Assembly (NCBI RefSeq): GCF_016481285.1
Contig: NZ_JAENBP010000004.1
Span: 93,673 to 157,672, forward strand
Length of the DNA stretch: 64,000 nt
Direction: 5' to 3'
Source: Streptococcus zalophi
GTDB taxonomy: Bacteria > Bacillota > Bacilli > Lactobacillales > Streptococcaceae
Part shown: in pieces, positions 9,022-16,896 of the stretch
Layout of the letters: every line of letters starts with the position of its first letter
Position numbering within the stretch: position 1 is the first letter of the stretch
Made by a program: the position numbers and the translations under genes
Notes under the pieces: model-generated
What the model was told of the DNA's origin: nothing
What the model saw: only the letters and a program-made list of their open reading frames with translations
Database searches by the model: none

Positions 9022-10053
9022 ATGTCTAGACAAATATTATTTATGAAGGCCATTAATGAAGCACTTGATCAAGCAATGGCAAAAGATGACACTGTGGTTC
9101 TACTTGGAGAGGATATAGCTGGTGGTATCACGGTAAATCATCTTGAAAATGAAAATCAAGAGGCTTGGGGAGGTGTTATGGGCGTCACTAAAGGCTTAAT
9201 GCCTAAATATGGTCGTGATCGTGTCATTGATACCCCAATATCAGAACATGGTTACATGTCTGCTTCTGTAGGGATGGCCTTAACAGGTTTACGACCAGTC
9301 CCTGAATTAATGTTTAATGACTTTATCGGTTTTTGTTTTGATGCTTTATTAGGGCAAGGATCAAAAATGCGCTATATGTTTGGTGGCAAGGCAAAAGTTC
9401 CAATGACTGTCAGAACTATGCATGGTGCAGGGGCGTCTGCAGCAGCTCAACACTCAGGCTCATACTATGGTCTTTTTGGTTCAATACCTGGAATCAAGGT
9501 AGTTGTTCCAGCAACACCATATGATGCTAAGGGATTATTGTTATCAGCTATTGAAGACGATAATATCGTTATTTTCTCAGAAGATAAAACCTTATATGGT
9601 ATGAAAGGTGATGTGCCAGAGGACTATTATACTGTTCCAATTGGAAAAGCTGAAGTAAAAAGAGAAGGGAAGGACTTAACAATTGTCACCATTGGTAAAA
9701 TGTTATATGTTGCTTTTGAAGTGGCTGATATGCTTGAAAAAGATGGTATTTCAGTTGAAGTTATTGATCTTCGAACAGTTGCTCCATGGGACAAAGAAAC
9801 TATCATTGAATCAGTTAAGAAAACTGGCCGATTAATTGTGGTTGATGAAGCTAATCCTCATAACAACACTGCAACTGATATTGCTTCTGTTGTTACGGAT
9901 GAAGCATTTGATTATTTGGATGGCCCAATTAAATGTGTTTGTGCTCCAAATGTACCCGTTCCATTTGCTTCAAATCTTGAACAAATGTATATCCCTGATG
10001 CTCAAAAAGTATTAACTATTGCTTCTGAACTCATTGAAGATTTGAAAGCATAG
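9022..10053 (+). CDS. acoB: 2-oxoacid/acetoin dehydrogenase E1 component, beta subunit
   Basis: Second half of the E1 heterotetramer, holding part of the TPP site. The 343-residue protein shows GEDIAGG near the N-terminus, RVIDTPISEHGYMSASVGMA around residue 70 and a C-terminal transketolase domain with DLRTVAPWD. The gene begins 18 nt after acoA behind GAAGGAGG. Confidence 0.92.
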   Translation: MSRQILFMKAINEALDQAMAKDDTVVLLGEDIAGGITVNHLENENQEAWGGVMGVTKGLMPKYGRDRVIDTPISEHGYMSASVGMALTGLRPVPELMFNDFIGFCFDALLGQGSKMRYMFGGKAKVPMTVRTMHGAGASAAAQHSGSYYGLFGSIPGIKVVVPATPYDAKGLLLSAIEDDNIVIFSEDKTLYGMKGDVPEDYYTVPIGKAEVKREGKDLTIVTIGKMLYVAFEVADMLEKDGISVEVIDLRTVAPWDKETIIESVKKTGRLIVVDEANPHNNTATDIASVVTDEAFDYLDGPIKCVCAPNVPVPFASNLEQMYIPDAQKVLTIASELIEDLKA

Positions 10054-10067
10054 AAGGGAGGTACATT

Positions 10068-11300
10068 ATGGCTAAAGAAGTAGTAATGCCCAAACTTGGA
10101 CTAACCATGACAGAAGGTGTCATTGACAATTGGTTAGTTAAAGAAGGAGATACTGTTTCAACTGGACAACCCATCTTAGAAATTAGTTCAGAAAAATTAA
10201 CCAGTGATGTTGAAAGTCCAGCATCTGGAACGGTCTTAAAGATTCTTTATCATGAAGGAGACACTGTCAAATGTAAAGAACCAATAGCTTTCATTGGACA
10301 AGAAGGGGAAGAAGTTTCAGCACAAGAGAAACAAGAATCGCAAGTAGAAACTGAAAAACAGTCAACTAAAAAAGATATAACAACCTCTAATACAGCCAAA
10401 GAAGTAGCAGGCAAAGGTTCAGGTTCAGATCGTATTTTCATTACCCCTTTAGCAAAGAAAATTGCTAAAGAAAAAGGCTATAGGATTGAAGAAATCCCTG
10501 GAACTGGCGGAAATGGTCGTATCACAAGAAGGGATGTTGAGAACTTTAAACCAAGCGAAAAAACAAGTTCAGACACTATCTTACAAGCTCAGACCGGAAA
10601 TGATTACGTTTACGGTTCTGGTCTAGAGGGCATGCGTAAGACGATTGCAACAAGAATGATGTCTAGTCTGCAAAATGCTGCTCAACTCACCATACACAGA
10701 AAAGCAGACATTACCTCATTACTTGATTTTCGTGTAGAAATTAAAGAACGTGTCAAAACACCATTAGAAAATGGTGAACTTGGCATAACAACATTACTCA
10801 CTAAGGCAGTTACTAAAGCATTGAGAAATCATCCAAATATCAATGTTTGGTATGCTAATGGTCAATTAATTAACAACGAGGAAATTCATATTGGTATAGC
10901 TACCTCACTTGATGATGGACTTGTTGTACCAGTCATTAAAAATGCTGATAAAATGACATTATCAGAATTAGGTCAGTCCATTAAAGATTTGTCAAATCAG
11001 GCTCGTAAAGGCACACTTCCTTCAAACCTTTATTCTGGTTCAACATTTTCAATTACTAACCTAGGATCAGCAGGTATTGAATATTTCACTCCAATTCTTA
11101 ATTCACCTGAAGTTGCTATCTTAGGAGTTGGACAAAGCCAAAAACAACTGGATTTAGATTCAAATGATCAAGTGATTAAAAAATCTTATCTCCCACTCAG
11201 TCTAACATTTGACCATCAAATTATTGATGGGGCACCTGCTGCAGAGTTTTTGGCAAGTGTTATTGACTATTTAGAAGATCCTTACCAACTGCTATTTTAA
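10068..11300 (+). CDS. acoC: Dihydrolipoamide acetyltransferase (E2)
   Basis: Core of the dehydrogenase complex; transfers the acyl group from lipoamide to CoA. Three domains are visible in 410 residues: a lipoyl domain (1-78) with the lipoylated Lys43 in SSEKLTSD, an E3/E1-binding domain (about 124-160, ITPLAKKIAKEKG to GRITRRDVENF), and a C-terminal catalytic domain ending with His383/Asp387 in DHQIIDG. Lipoylation requires a ligase; an lplA gene follows this operon in S. pyogenes but none is present here. No terminator is visible immediately after the stop; a hairpin occurs at 11398. Confidence 0.94.
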   Translation: MAKEVVMPKLGLTMTEGVIDNWLVKEGDTVSTGQPILEISSEKLTSDVESPASGTVLKILYHEGDTVKCKEPIAFIGQEGEEVSAQEKQESQVETEKQSTKKDITTSNTAKEVAGKGSGSDRIFITPLAKKIAKEKGYRIEEIPGTGGNGRITRRDVENFKPSEKTSSDTILQAQTGNDYVYGSGLEGMRKTIATRMMSSLQNAAQLTIHRKADITSLLDFRVEIKERVKTPLENGELGITTLLTKAVTKALRNHPNINVWYANGQLINNEEIHIGIATSLDDGLVVPVIKNADKMTLSELGQSIKDLSNQARKGTLPSNLYSGSTFSITNLGSAGIEYFTPILNSPEVAILGVGQSQKQLDLDSNDQVIKKSYLPLSLTFDHQIIDGAPAAEFLASVIDYLEDPYQLLF

Positions 11301-11598
11301 TCAAAAGGAATGAATGCTTATGACAATTCCAATGAGATTTAGTTCTTGACGTAGGGTAAATGATTAAGGGTATCGCATCCATAAAATGAGACTCTAGAAA
11401 ACACTTCTGATGAATTTTAATAAAATCAGGAGTGTTTTACTATGGTCAAAAACGACATGACATTTAACACGACACTAATCTTTAATATCATCAAAAAACC
11501 AACCTCTTTTTTCAAATCAGGAGATTGGTCTTAATAGATTTTTCTTTTATCCAACTGTTTTGGCAGTGCGAAAGATGTTTTATAATAACTTTTATGAT
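11301..11598. other. Intergenic region between convergent genes, no credible gene
   Basis: This stretch holds the hairpin at 11398-11438 and a second weaker one at 11490-11533 (ACCAACCTC with GAGATTGGT, one mismatch, then T-rich sequence), which could serve the opposing gene or the operon. Two tiny frames (9 and 30 codons) are not convincing. It may be decayed sequence where the S. pyogenes-type lplA would lie. Confidence 0.5.
11398..11438 (+). terminator. Hairpin, probable terminator of the dehydrogenase operon
   Basis: AAAACACTTCTGAT pairs with ATCAGGAGTGTTTT over 14 bp with one wobble; the T run is only the end of the stem itself, so strength is uncertain. Confidence 0.55.
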
Positions 11599-12117
11599 TT
11601 AAAGAACAAGGCAATAAGCCAATGTCAAAAAAGGAATAAAGGCGATGATTTTTTTGTTGTTATGACTTAAGAAAATGACTACTATTCCCATTAAACTTGC
11701 CAGTTGAATGAGCCAAGAGAGTTGCCAAATGGTGATGGTTAAACTGATAGTGCTGAGATAAAACAAATCACCACTTCCTATTTTAATATCCCGAAATTCT
11801 GCTAAAAGAGCTAGTAAAAATAAAATAAAAGCAGTCAGTGTTATAGGATAAAAAAGGAGTGTACTCAAAGTTAATATCATCCAAATGATTAAAGGATATT
11901 CCTGATAAAAAATATCATAAAAACTGAGTAATAAACTAAAGCCAATGATTGCGATATGAGTGTTAGTGAAGCTTGTGCTTGTCCATTTATAGGCTAAGAT
12001 GGTAATTATTAATCCAGCGAATAGCATTAATAAGTCCATTTTTAGTTTTAAAGGTTTAGTTTTTTTAGTGATTAATCCTTTTTGCCAGTGGTGTAATTGC
12101 TTGGTGAAATAGGTCAT
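11599..12117 (-). pseudogene. Truncated type IV prepilin peptidase (CilC/ComC/PilD family)
   Basis: Aspartic membrane peptidase that would process competence pseudopilins. The 172-residue frame keeps both catalytic aspartates, Asp68 in YDIFYQEYP and Asp117 in GSGD, within a multi-spanning hydrophobic protein. Streptococcal full-length homologues are about 215-220 residues and begin with a signal-like segment and a cytoplasmic CxxC zinc/methyltransferase region; here these are absent and replaced by a basic stretch (residues 1-27). A TAA lies in frame 9 nt before the ATG, and dpr starts about 110 nt away, so the missing part is not encoded. Probably a remnant, though a shortened active protease cannot be excluded. 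Confidence 0.75.
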
Positions 12118-12158
12118 AATTCTTTATTCGAAAAATAGTTCTAAAACAATCAAAACAG

Positions 12159-12187
12159 TTGCTTTTTAATCAGAAAAGCGTTACAAT
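12159..12187 (+). promoter_or_regulatory. dpr promoter
   Basis: TTGCTT (12159-12164) and TACAAT (12182-12187) are 17 nt apart, predicting a start near 12194. Confidence 0.75.
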
Positions 12188-12199
12188 AAAAAATGTAAA

Positions 12200-12214
12200 T
12201 AATAATAATTCTAA
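12200..12214 (+). promoter_or_regulatory. Per-box (PerR operator) of dpr
   Basis: TAATAATAATTCTAA is, on the other strand, TTAGAATTATTATTA, matching the Per-box TTATAATnATTATAA at 12 of 14 defined positions. It lies just after the predicted transcription start, consistent with peroxide-relieved repression. dpr is a known PerR target in S. pyogenes. Confidence 0.75.
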
Positions 12215-12228
12215 ATAAGGAGAGAAAT

Positions 12229-12762
12229 ATGAGTACAATTAGTGTTGAAAAAATTTATGCATCAGTCGTTCATAATGTCACAAAAAAAGAAGGAACTGTT
12301 AGTAATGCTAAAACAAAGGCTGTTTTAAATCAAACAGTCGCAGACCTTTCTAAAGCAGCTTCTATTGTTCACCAAATTCACTGGTATATGAGAGGAAGAG
12401 GTTTCTTCCACCTTCATCCAAAAATGGATGAATTAATGGATGGTTTAAATGAACATCTTGATGAAATTAGTGAACGCTTGATTACTATCGGAGGAGCACC
12501 TTATTCTACTCTTAAAGAATTTGATGAAAATTCTAAATTAGAAGAAGTGCCTGGTTCTTTTGATAAAACCATCGAAGATCACTTGAATCGTTTGGTAGAA
12601 GTTTATAGCTACTTAGCTAACCTTTACCAAGTAGGTTTAGATGTGACTGATGAAGAAGGTGATGATCCTTCAAATGATTTATATGTTGCAGCTCAAACAG
12701 ACGCTGAAAAAACATTGTGGATGCTTCAAGCAGAACTTGGGAATAAGCCAGGAATTAGATAA
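12229..12762 (+). CDS. dpr: Dps-like peroxide resistance protein (Dpr)
   Basis: Iron-sequestering ferritin-like dodecamer that oxidises and stores Fe2+, limiting Fenton chemistry; central in catalase-negative streptococci. The 177-residue length, the [20 protein letters not shown] helix with the ferroxidase His, and the [19 protein letters not shown] helix with acidic ligands fit the family. AAGGAGAG precedes the ATG. A single-gene unit with its own Per-box and terminator. Confidence 0.95.
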   Translation: MSTISVEKIYASVVHNVTKKEGTVSNAKTKAVLNQTVADLSKAASIVHQIHWYMRGRGFFHLHPKMDELMDGLNEHLDEISERLITIGGAPYSTLKEFDENSKLEEVPGSFDKTIEDHLNRLVEVYSYLANLYQVGLDVTDEEGDDPSNDLYVAAQTDAEKTLWMLQAELGNKPGIR

Positions 12763-12769
12763 TTACAAT

Positions 12770-12804
12770 CAAAAAAGTCTAGGATAAATATCCTAGGCTT
12801 TTTG
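12770..12804 (+). terminator. Intrinsic terminator of dpr
   Basis: GTCTAGGATA and TATCCTAGGC pair around a 2-nt loop, flanked by A and T runs. Confidence 0.85.
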
Positions 12805-12824
12805 TTGTTTACAAAATTATGTTA

Positions 12825-12839
12825 TAGAAACCGATTGCA
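12825..12839 (+). promoter_or_regulatory. Possible cre site upstream of yqgQ-glk
   Basis: TAGAAACCGATTGCA fits the degenerate cre consensus with one mismatch and lies 8 nt upstream of the -35. The consensus is loose, so chance is a real alternative; the glucokinase gene downstream makes it plausible. Confidence 0.4.
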
Positions 12840-12846
12840 TTACATC

Positions 12847-12875
12847 TTGAAAAAATAGGTTCTTTTTGATAAAAT
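12847..12875 (+). promoter_or_regulatory. yqgQ-glk promoter, predicted leaderless
   Basis: TTGAAA (12847-12852), 17-nt spacer, TAAAAT (12870-12875). Only 6 nt separate the -10 from the ATG at 12882, so the transcript should begin at or next to the start codon. Confidence 0.7.
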
Positions 12876-12881
12876 CAGTAT

Positions 12882-13091
12882 ATGAAAACACTTTATGATG
12901 TGCAACAGCTATTAAAGCATTTTGGGATTTTTGTGTATCTTGGGAAAAGACTTTATGATATTGAGATGATGAAAATTGAGTTGGAAAGACTCTATGATAA
13001 TGGCTTAATTGAAAAAGAAGATTACCTGATTGCTGAATTGATTTTAAGGCGAGAGCACAGGATAGAAGAGGAAAAGGAACATGGCAAATAA
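12882..13091 (+). CDS. yqgQ: YqgQ-family (DUF910) small protein
   Basis: A 69-residue helical protein matching the Firmicute YqgQ family (start MKTLYDVQQLLKHFG, then LYDIEMMKIELERLYDNGLI). In Bacillus it also precedes the glucokinase gene. The function is unknown; nucleic-acid binding has been suggested for the family. There is no ribosome binding site before the start, but family alignment supports this ATG, and the promoter geometry suggests a leaderless message. Overlaps glk by 11 bp. Confidence 0.85.
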   Translation: MKTLYDVQQLLKHFGIFVYLGKRLYDIEMMKIELERLYDNGLIEKEDYLIAELILRREHRIEEEKEHGK

Positions 13092-14052
13092 GCTACTAGG
13101 AATTGATTTAGGTGGAACCACTATTAAATTTGGTATTTTAACACTTGAAGGTGAAGTTCAAGAAAAATGGGCTATTGAAACCAATATCTTGGAAGAGGGT
13201 AAACATATTGTTCCTGATATTATTGCTTCCATTAAACATCGTTTGGAACTATATGGCTTAACCAAAGAAGATTTTGTTGGTATTGGAATGGGTTCTCCTG
13301 GCGCTGTTGATCGTCAGTTGAAAACGGTGACTGGGGCCTATAATCTTAACTGGTCAAAGACTCAAGAAGTAGGCTCAGTAATTGAAAAGGAAATTGGCAT
13401 TCCTTTTGCAATTGATAATGATGCTAATGTTGCAGCTCTTGGAGAACGTTGGGTCGGAGCTGGAAACAACCATTCGGATGTTGTTTTTATGACTCTTGGA
13501 ACAGGAGTTGGTGGTGGTATTATCACTGACGGGAAGCTCATTCATGGTGTTGCTGGTGCAGGAGGCGAAATTGGTCATATGATCGTTGAGCCTACCAATG
13601 GTTTTCTTTGCACTTGTGGTAGCCATGGTTGCCTTGAGACAGTAGCCTCAGCGACTGGTGTTGTTCGCGTGGCACGCCAATTGGCTGAAGCATATGAGGG
13701 CGACTCAAAGATTAAGCTTGCACTTGATAATGGCGAGGAAGTGACAAGTAAAGATGTTTTTGTTGCTGCTGAGGCTGGCGATGGTTTTGCTAATAGTATT
13801 GTTGAAAAAGTGAGTTTTTATTTAGGCCTTGCAACAGCTAATATTAGTAATATTTTAAACCCAGATAGTATTGTGATTGGTGGTGGTGTCTCTGCAGCTG
13901 GAGAATTTTTACGTGCTCGCATTGAAAAATACTTTGAGACATTTACCTTCCCTCAAGTCAGACAATCAACCAAGATTAAAATGGCTGAGCTTGGTAATGA
14001 TGCTGGCATTATTGGTGCTGGTAGCCTAGCCAGTCAATTAATGGAAAAATAA
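13081..14052 (+). CDS. glk: Glucokinase (ROK family)
   Basis: Phosphorylates free glucose with ATP to glucose-6-phosphate in the cytoplasm. The 323-residue ROK protein has the phosphate-binding GIDLGGTTIKFG at the N-terminus, the catalytic DNDANVAALGE around residue 118, GTGVGGG near 142, and the zinc site with CTCGSHGC near 180. It overlaps yqgQ and lies 9 nt before the rhodanese gene, so the three form one operon. Confidence 0.96.
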   Translation: MANKLLGIDLGGTTIKFGILTLEGEVQEKWAIETNILEEGKHIVPDIIASIKHRLELYGLTKEDFVGIGMGSPGAVDRQLKTVTGAYNLNWSKTQEVGSVIEKEIGIPFAIDNDANVAALGERWVGAGNNHSDVVFMTLGTGVGGGIITDGKLIHGVAGAGGEIGHMIVEPTNGFLCTCGSHGCLETVASATGVVRVARQLAEAYEGDSKIKLALDNGEEVTSKDVFVAAEAGDGFANSIVEKVSFYLGLATANISNILNPDSIVIGGGVSAAGEFLRARIEKYFETFTFPQVRQSTKIKMAELGNDAGIIGAGSLASQLMEK

Positions 14053-14061
14053 AGGAGAATT

Positions 14062-14454
14062 ATGGATAATAATATTGTGACGATTATACTTTGGATTGGG
14101 GTAATCGGTTTTATTGGCTGGACCATTTGGAACTACTTTAGAATTAGAAAAGCCTCTAAATTTATCGAAAATGAAGAATTTACTATCTTGATGAGAACAG
14201 GACAATTGGTTGATATTAGAGAACCATCTGTCTTTAAGCGCGAGCACATTTTAGGAGCTAGAAATTTTCCAATCACTCAGTTTAAAACATCCCTGTCAGC
14301 TTTAAGAAAAGATAAACCAGTCTTGTTATATGATAGTAATCGTAGTAAAGGAGTTGGTCGAGCAGTTGTAGAACTGAAAAAAGCAGGTTATCAAGAGATT
14401 TATGTCCTGAAATTTGGTTATGATTACTGGGATGGAAAAAAGAAAAAAGGTTAA
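14062..14454 (+). CDS. Membrane-anchored rhodanese-like protein, catalytic Cys replaced
   Basis: A 130-residue protein with an N-terminal membrane helix (about 5-25) and a cytoplasmic rhodanese fold (LVDIREPSVFKREHILGARNFP). The active-site loop reads LLYDSNRSKG, with Asp91 where sulfurtransferases have cysteine, so it cannot carry a persulfide and is presumably a binding module. The position after glk is the same in S. pyogenes. Its biological role is unknown. Confidence 0.85.
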   Translation: MDNNIVTIILWIGVIGFIGWTIWNYFRIRKASKFIENEEFTILMRTGQLVDIREPSVFKREHILGARNFPITQFKTSLSALRKDKPVLLYDSNRSKGVGRAVVELKKAGYQEIYVLKFGYDYWDGKKKKG

Positions 14455-14472
14455 AATGATTAAGAAATCATT

Positions 14473-14505
14473 AAAAACAAGTGAGTTGTGCTCTCTTGTT
14501 TTTTA
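14473..14505 (+). terminator. Intrinsic terminator of yqgQ-glk-rhodanese
   Basis: AACAAGTGAG pairs with CTCTCTTGTT around a 5-nt loop, with flanking A and T runs. Confidence 0.8.
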
Positions 14506-14597
14506 ATTTTTTTAAGCCTAAGAAAGGATTTAAAAGAAGTTTTATGGTTTCTGAAAACATTTACAACGACCTTATCACTGTTATTTGAGCGAAATTA

Positions 14598-14606
14598 TGT
14601 TATAAT
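14598..14606 (+). promoter_or_regulatory. Extended -10 promoter of typA
   Basis: TGTTATAAT (TATAAT at 14601-14606) lies 34 nt before the typA start; no good -35. Confidence 0.6.
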
Positions 14607-14640
14607 TCATGAGTTGAAATTAAAAGATACAGAGGATTAT

Positions 14641-16491
14641 ATGACCAAATTAAGAGAAGACATTCGTAACATTGCTATTATTGCCCACGTTGACCATGGG
14701 AAAACGACACTTGTTGACGAATTGTTAAAACAATCAAAAACACTAGATGCTAGAACAACTCTAGATGAACGCGCAATGGATTCAAATGATATTGAAAAAG
14801 AGCGTGGGATTACTATCCTAGCCAAAAACACAGCTGTTTTATACAATGACACACGTATCAACATCATGGATACCCCAGGGCATGCTGACTTTGGTGGAGA
14901 AGTGGAACGTATCATGAAAATGGTTGATGGTGTTGTTTTAGTTGTCGATGCCTATGAAGGTACGATGCCACAAACCCGTTTTGTTTTGAAAAAAGCGTTG
15001 GAGCAAGACCTAATTCCGATCGTTGTTGTTAACAAAATTGATAAACCATCAGCTCGTCCGGCAGAAGTTGTTGATGAAGTTTTAGAGTTGTTTATCGAAC
15101 TTGGTGCTGATAATGAGCAACTTGATTTCCCTGTTGTTTATGCTTCAGCCATTAATGGAACATCATCGTTATCAGACGACCCTAATGATCAAGAAAAAAC
15201 GATGGCACCAGTGTTTGATACTATTATTGAACACATTCCAGCACCTATTGACAATTCTGATGAGCCATTACAATTTCAAGTATCCCTACTAGATTATAAT
15301 GATTTTGTTGGTCGTATTGGGATTGGTCGTATCTTTAGAGGTACTGTAAAAGTCGGTGATCAAGTTACCCTATCAAAATTAGATGGCACCACGAAAAACT
15401 TCAGAGTAACAAAACTATTTGGTTTCTTTGGCTTAGAACGTCGTGAAATCAAAGAAGCAAAAGCTGGTGATTTGATTGCCGTTTCAGGAATGGAAGATAT
15501 TTTCGTTGGTGAAACAGTGACACCAACTGATGTTGTCGAACCGTTACCTGTTCTTCATATCGATGAACCAACTCTACAAATGACCTTTTTGGTAAACAAT
15601 TCTCCTTTTGCAGGACGTGAAGGAAAATTTGTCACTTCGCGTAAAGTAGAAGAGCGTTTACTAGCAGAATTACAAACTGACGTTTCTCTTCGTGTTGACC
15701 CAACTGATTCTCCAGACAAATGGACGGTTTCAGGACGTGGTGAATTGCATTTATCAATCTTAATTGAAACTATGAGACGTGAAGGTTATGAGCTACAAGT
15801 GTCGCGTCCAGAAGTTATCATCAAAGAAGTTGATGGTGTTAAGATGGAACCGTTTGAGCGCGTGCAAATTGACACGCCAGAAGAATACCAAGGATCAGTC
15901 ATTCAATCATTATCAGAACGTAAAGGTGAAATGATTGATATGCAGTCAACAGGAAATGGTCAAACACGTTTGATTTTCTTGGTACCAGCTAGAGGATTGA
16001 TTGGTTACACAACAGAATTTCTATCAATGACACGTGGTTATGGGATTATGAACCACACCTTTGACAGTTACATGCCATTTGTTCGTGCTGAAATTGGTGG
16101 TCGTCATCGTGGTGCTCTTGTGTCTATTGATGCAGGTAAAGCAACAACATACTCTATCATGGCCATTGAAGAACGTGGTACTATCTTTGTAAATCCAGGG
16201 ACAGAAGTCTATGAAGGGATGATCATCGGAGAGAATTCTCGTGATAATGACCTAACTGTTAACATTACCAAAGCAAAACAAATGACAAATGTTCGTTCAG
16301 CCACTAAAGATCAAACATCTGTTATTAAAACACCACGTATTTTAACGCTTGAAGAGTCATTAGAATTTTTAAATGATGATGAATACATGGAAGTCACACC
16401 AGAATCTATTCGTCTTCGTAAACAAATTCTTGATAAAAACCTTCGCGCCAAAGCTTCTAAAAAGAAGAAAAATTCAGAATCAGAAGAATAA
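14641..16491 (+). CDS. typA: Ribosome-associated GTPase TypA/BipA
   Basis: Translational GTPase of the EF-G/LepA superfamily that binds ribosomes and aids 50S assembly and stress or cold growth. The 616-residue protein has the P-loop AHVDHGKT, ERGITI (G2), DTPGHADFGGE (G3) and NKIDKPSARP (G4), followed by EF-G-like domains. The frame extends upstream to 14488, but the conserved MTKLREDIRNIAII start lies at 14641, downstream of the promoter. Confidence 0.96.
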   Translation: MTKLREDIRNIAIIAHVDHGKTTLVDELLKQSKTLDARTTLDERAMDSNDIEKERGITILAKNTAVLYNDTRINIMDTPGHADFGGEVERIMKMVDGVVLVVDAYEGTMPQTRFVLKKALEQDLIPIVVVNKIDKPSARPAEVVDEVLELFIELGADNEQLDFPVVYASAINGTSSLSDDPNDQEKTMAPVFDTIIEHIPAPIDNSDEPLQFQVSLLDYNDFVGRIGIGRIFRGTVKVGDQVTLSKLDGTTKNFRVTKLFGFFGLERREIKEAKAGDLIAVSGMEDIFVGETVTPTDVVEPLPVLHIDEPTLQMTFLVNNSPFAGREGKFVTSRKVEERLLAELQTDVSLRVDPTDSPDKWTVSGRGELHLSILIETMRREGYELQVSRPEVIIKEVDGVKMEPFERVQIDTPEEYQGSVIQSLSERKGEMIDMQSTGNGQTRLIFLVPARGLIGYTTEFLSMTRGYGIMNHTFDSYMPFVRAEIGGRHRGALVSIDAGKATTYSIMAIEERGTIFVNPGTEVYEGMIIGENSRDNDLTVNITKAKQMTNVRSATKDQTSVIKTPRILTLEESLEFLNDDEYMEVTPESIRLRKQILDKNLRAKASKKKKNSESEE

Positions 16492-16513
16492 TATCATTTG
16501 GAAGGAGAAATAG

Positions 16514-16774
16514 ATGTTTTACTTAATAATTGCTATTTTGATTGTTTTGTATTACCTATTTGTCGCTTCTAAGACAATAAAAAACACCATGAATATGATT
16601 ATGATAGTTGCGATTATTTCTTTTGCTATTTTCGTCATAGGAATGGGTGTGATTAAACTGATGGAATCACCACCAGAAGTCTATGTGATTTTTGGTATGC
16701 TGGTTGCTGGTTTTTACATCGTAAAAGATGTGGTCAAATTGTCAAGTAAAATAGAAACAAAAGATAGCCAGTAG
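16514..16774 (+). CDS. DUF3165 small membrane protein
   Basis: An 86-residue streptococcal membrane protein with three hydrophobic segments (about 1-18, 24-46, 54-70) and a charged tail. It sits in the same place, between typA and murD, in related streptococci. GGAAGGAG precedes the start. Function unknown. The terminator folds across its stop codon. Confidence 0.8.
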   Translation: MFYLIIAILIVLYYLFVASKTIKNTMNMIMIVAIISFAIFVIGMGVIKLMESPPEVYVIFGMLVAGFYIVKDVVKLSSKIETKDSQ

Positions 16775-16784
16775 CTATCTTTTT
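16760..16784 (+). terminator. Intrinsic terminator overlapping the DUF3165 stop
   Basis: AAAGATAGC and GCTATCTTTT pair around a 5-nt loop; the TAG stop is at the foot of the right arm. Confidence 0.85.
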
Positions 16785-16835
16785 AATCTGTCTAATATAA
16801 GAACAAGACAGTCAGTTATGCTTATCTGATAAGTG

Positions 16836-16864
16836 TTGAAAAAGTAGCTGATTAAAGGTAAAAT
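16836..16864 (+). promoter_or_regulatory. murD-murG-divIB promoter
   Basis: TTGAAA (16836-16841), 17-nt spacer, TAAAAT (16859-16864); about 33 nt before murD. Confidence 0.75.
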
Positions 16865-16896
16865 AGAAACAACGTCAAGAATGAATGGAAAGAAAA

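Noticed and set aside
11320..11349. 9-codon frame MTIPMRFSS behind AAAGGAA
   Set aside because: Too short to judge; no similarity to lipoate ligase or any known start could be seen.
11442..11534. 30-codon frame after the dehydrogenase operon, with AGGAG 9 nt before its ATG
   Set aside because: The AGGAG is part of a hairpin stem and the peptide is not recognised; the frame crosses a second hairpin.
14488..14640. In-frame upstream extension of typA
   Set aside because: Crosses a terminator and the promoter; the conserved TypA start is at 14641.
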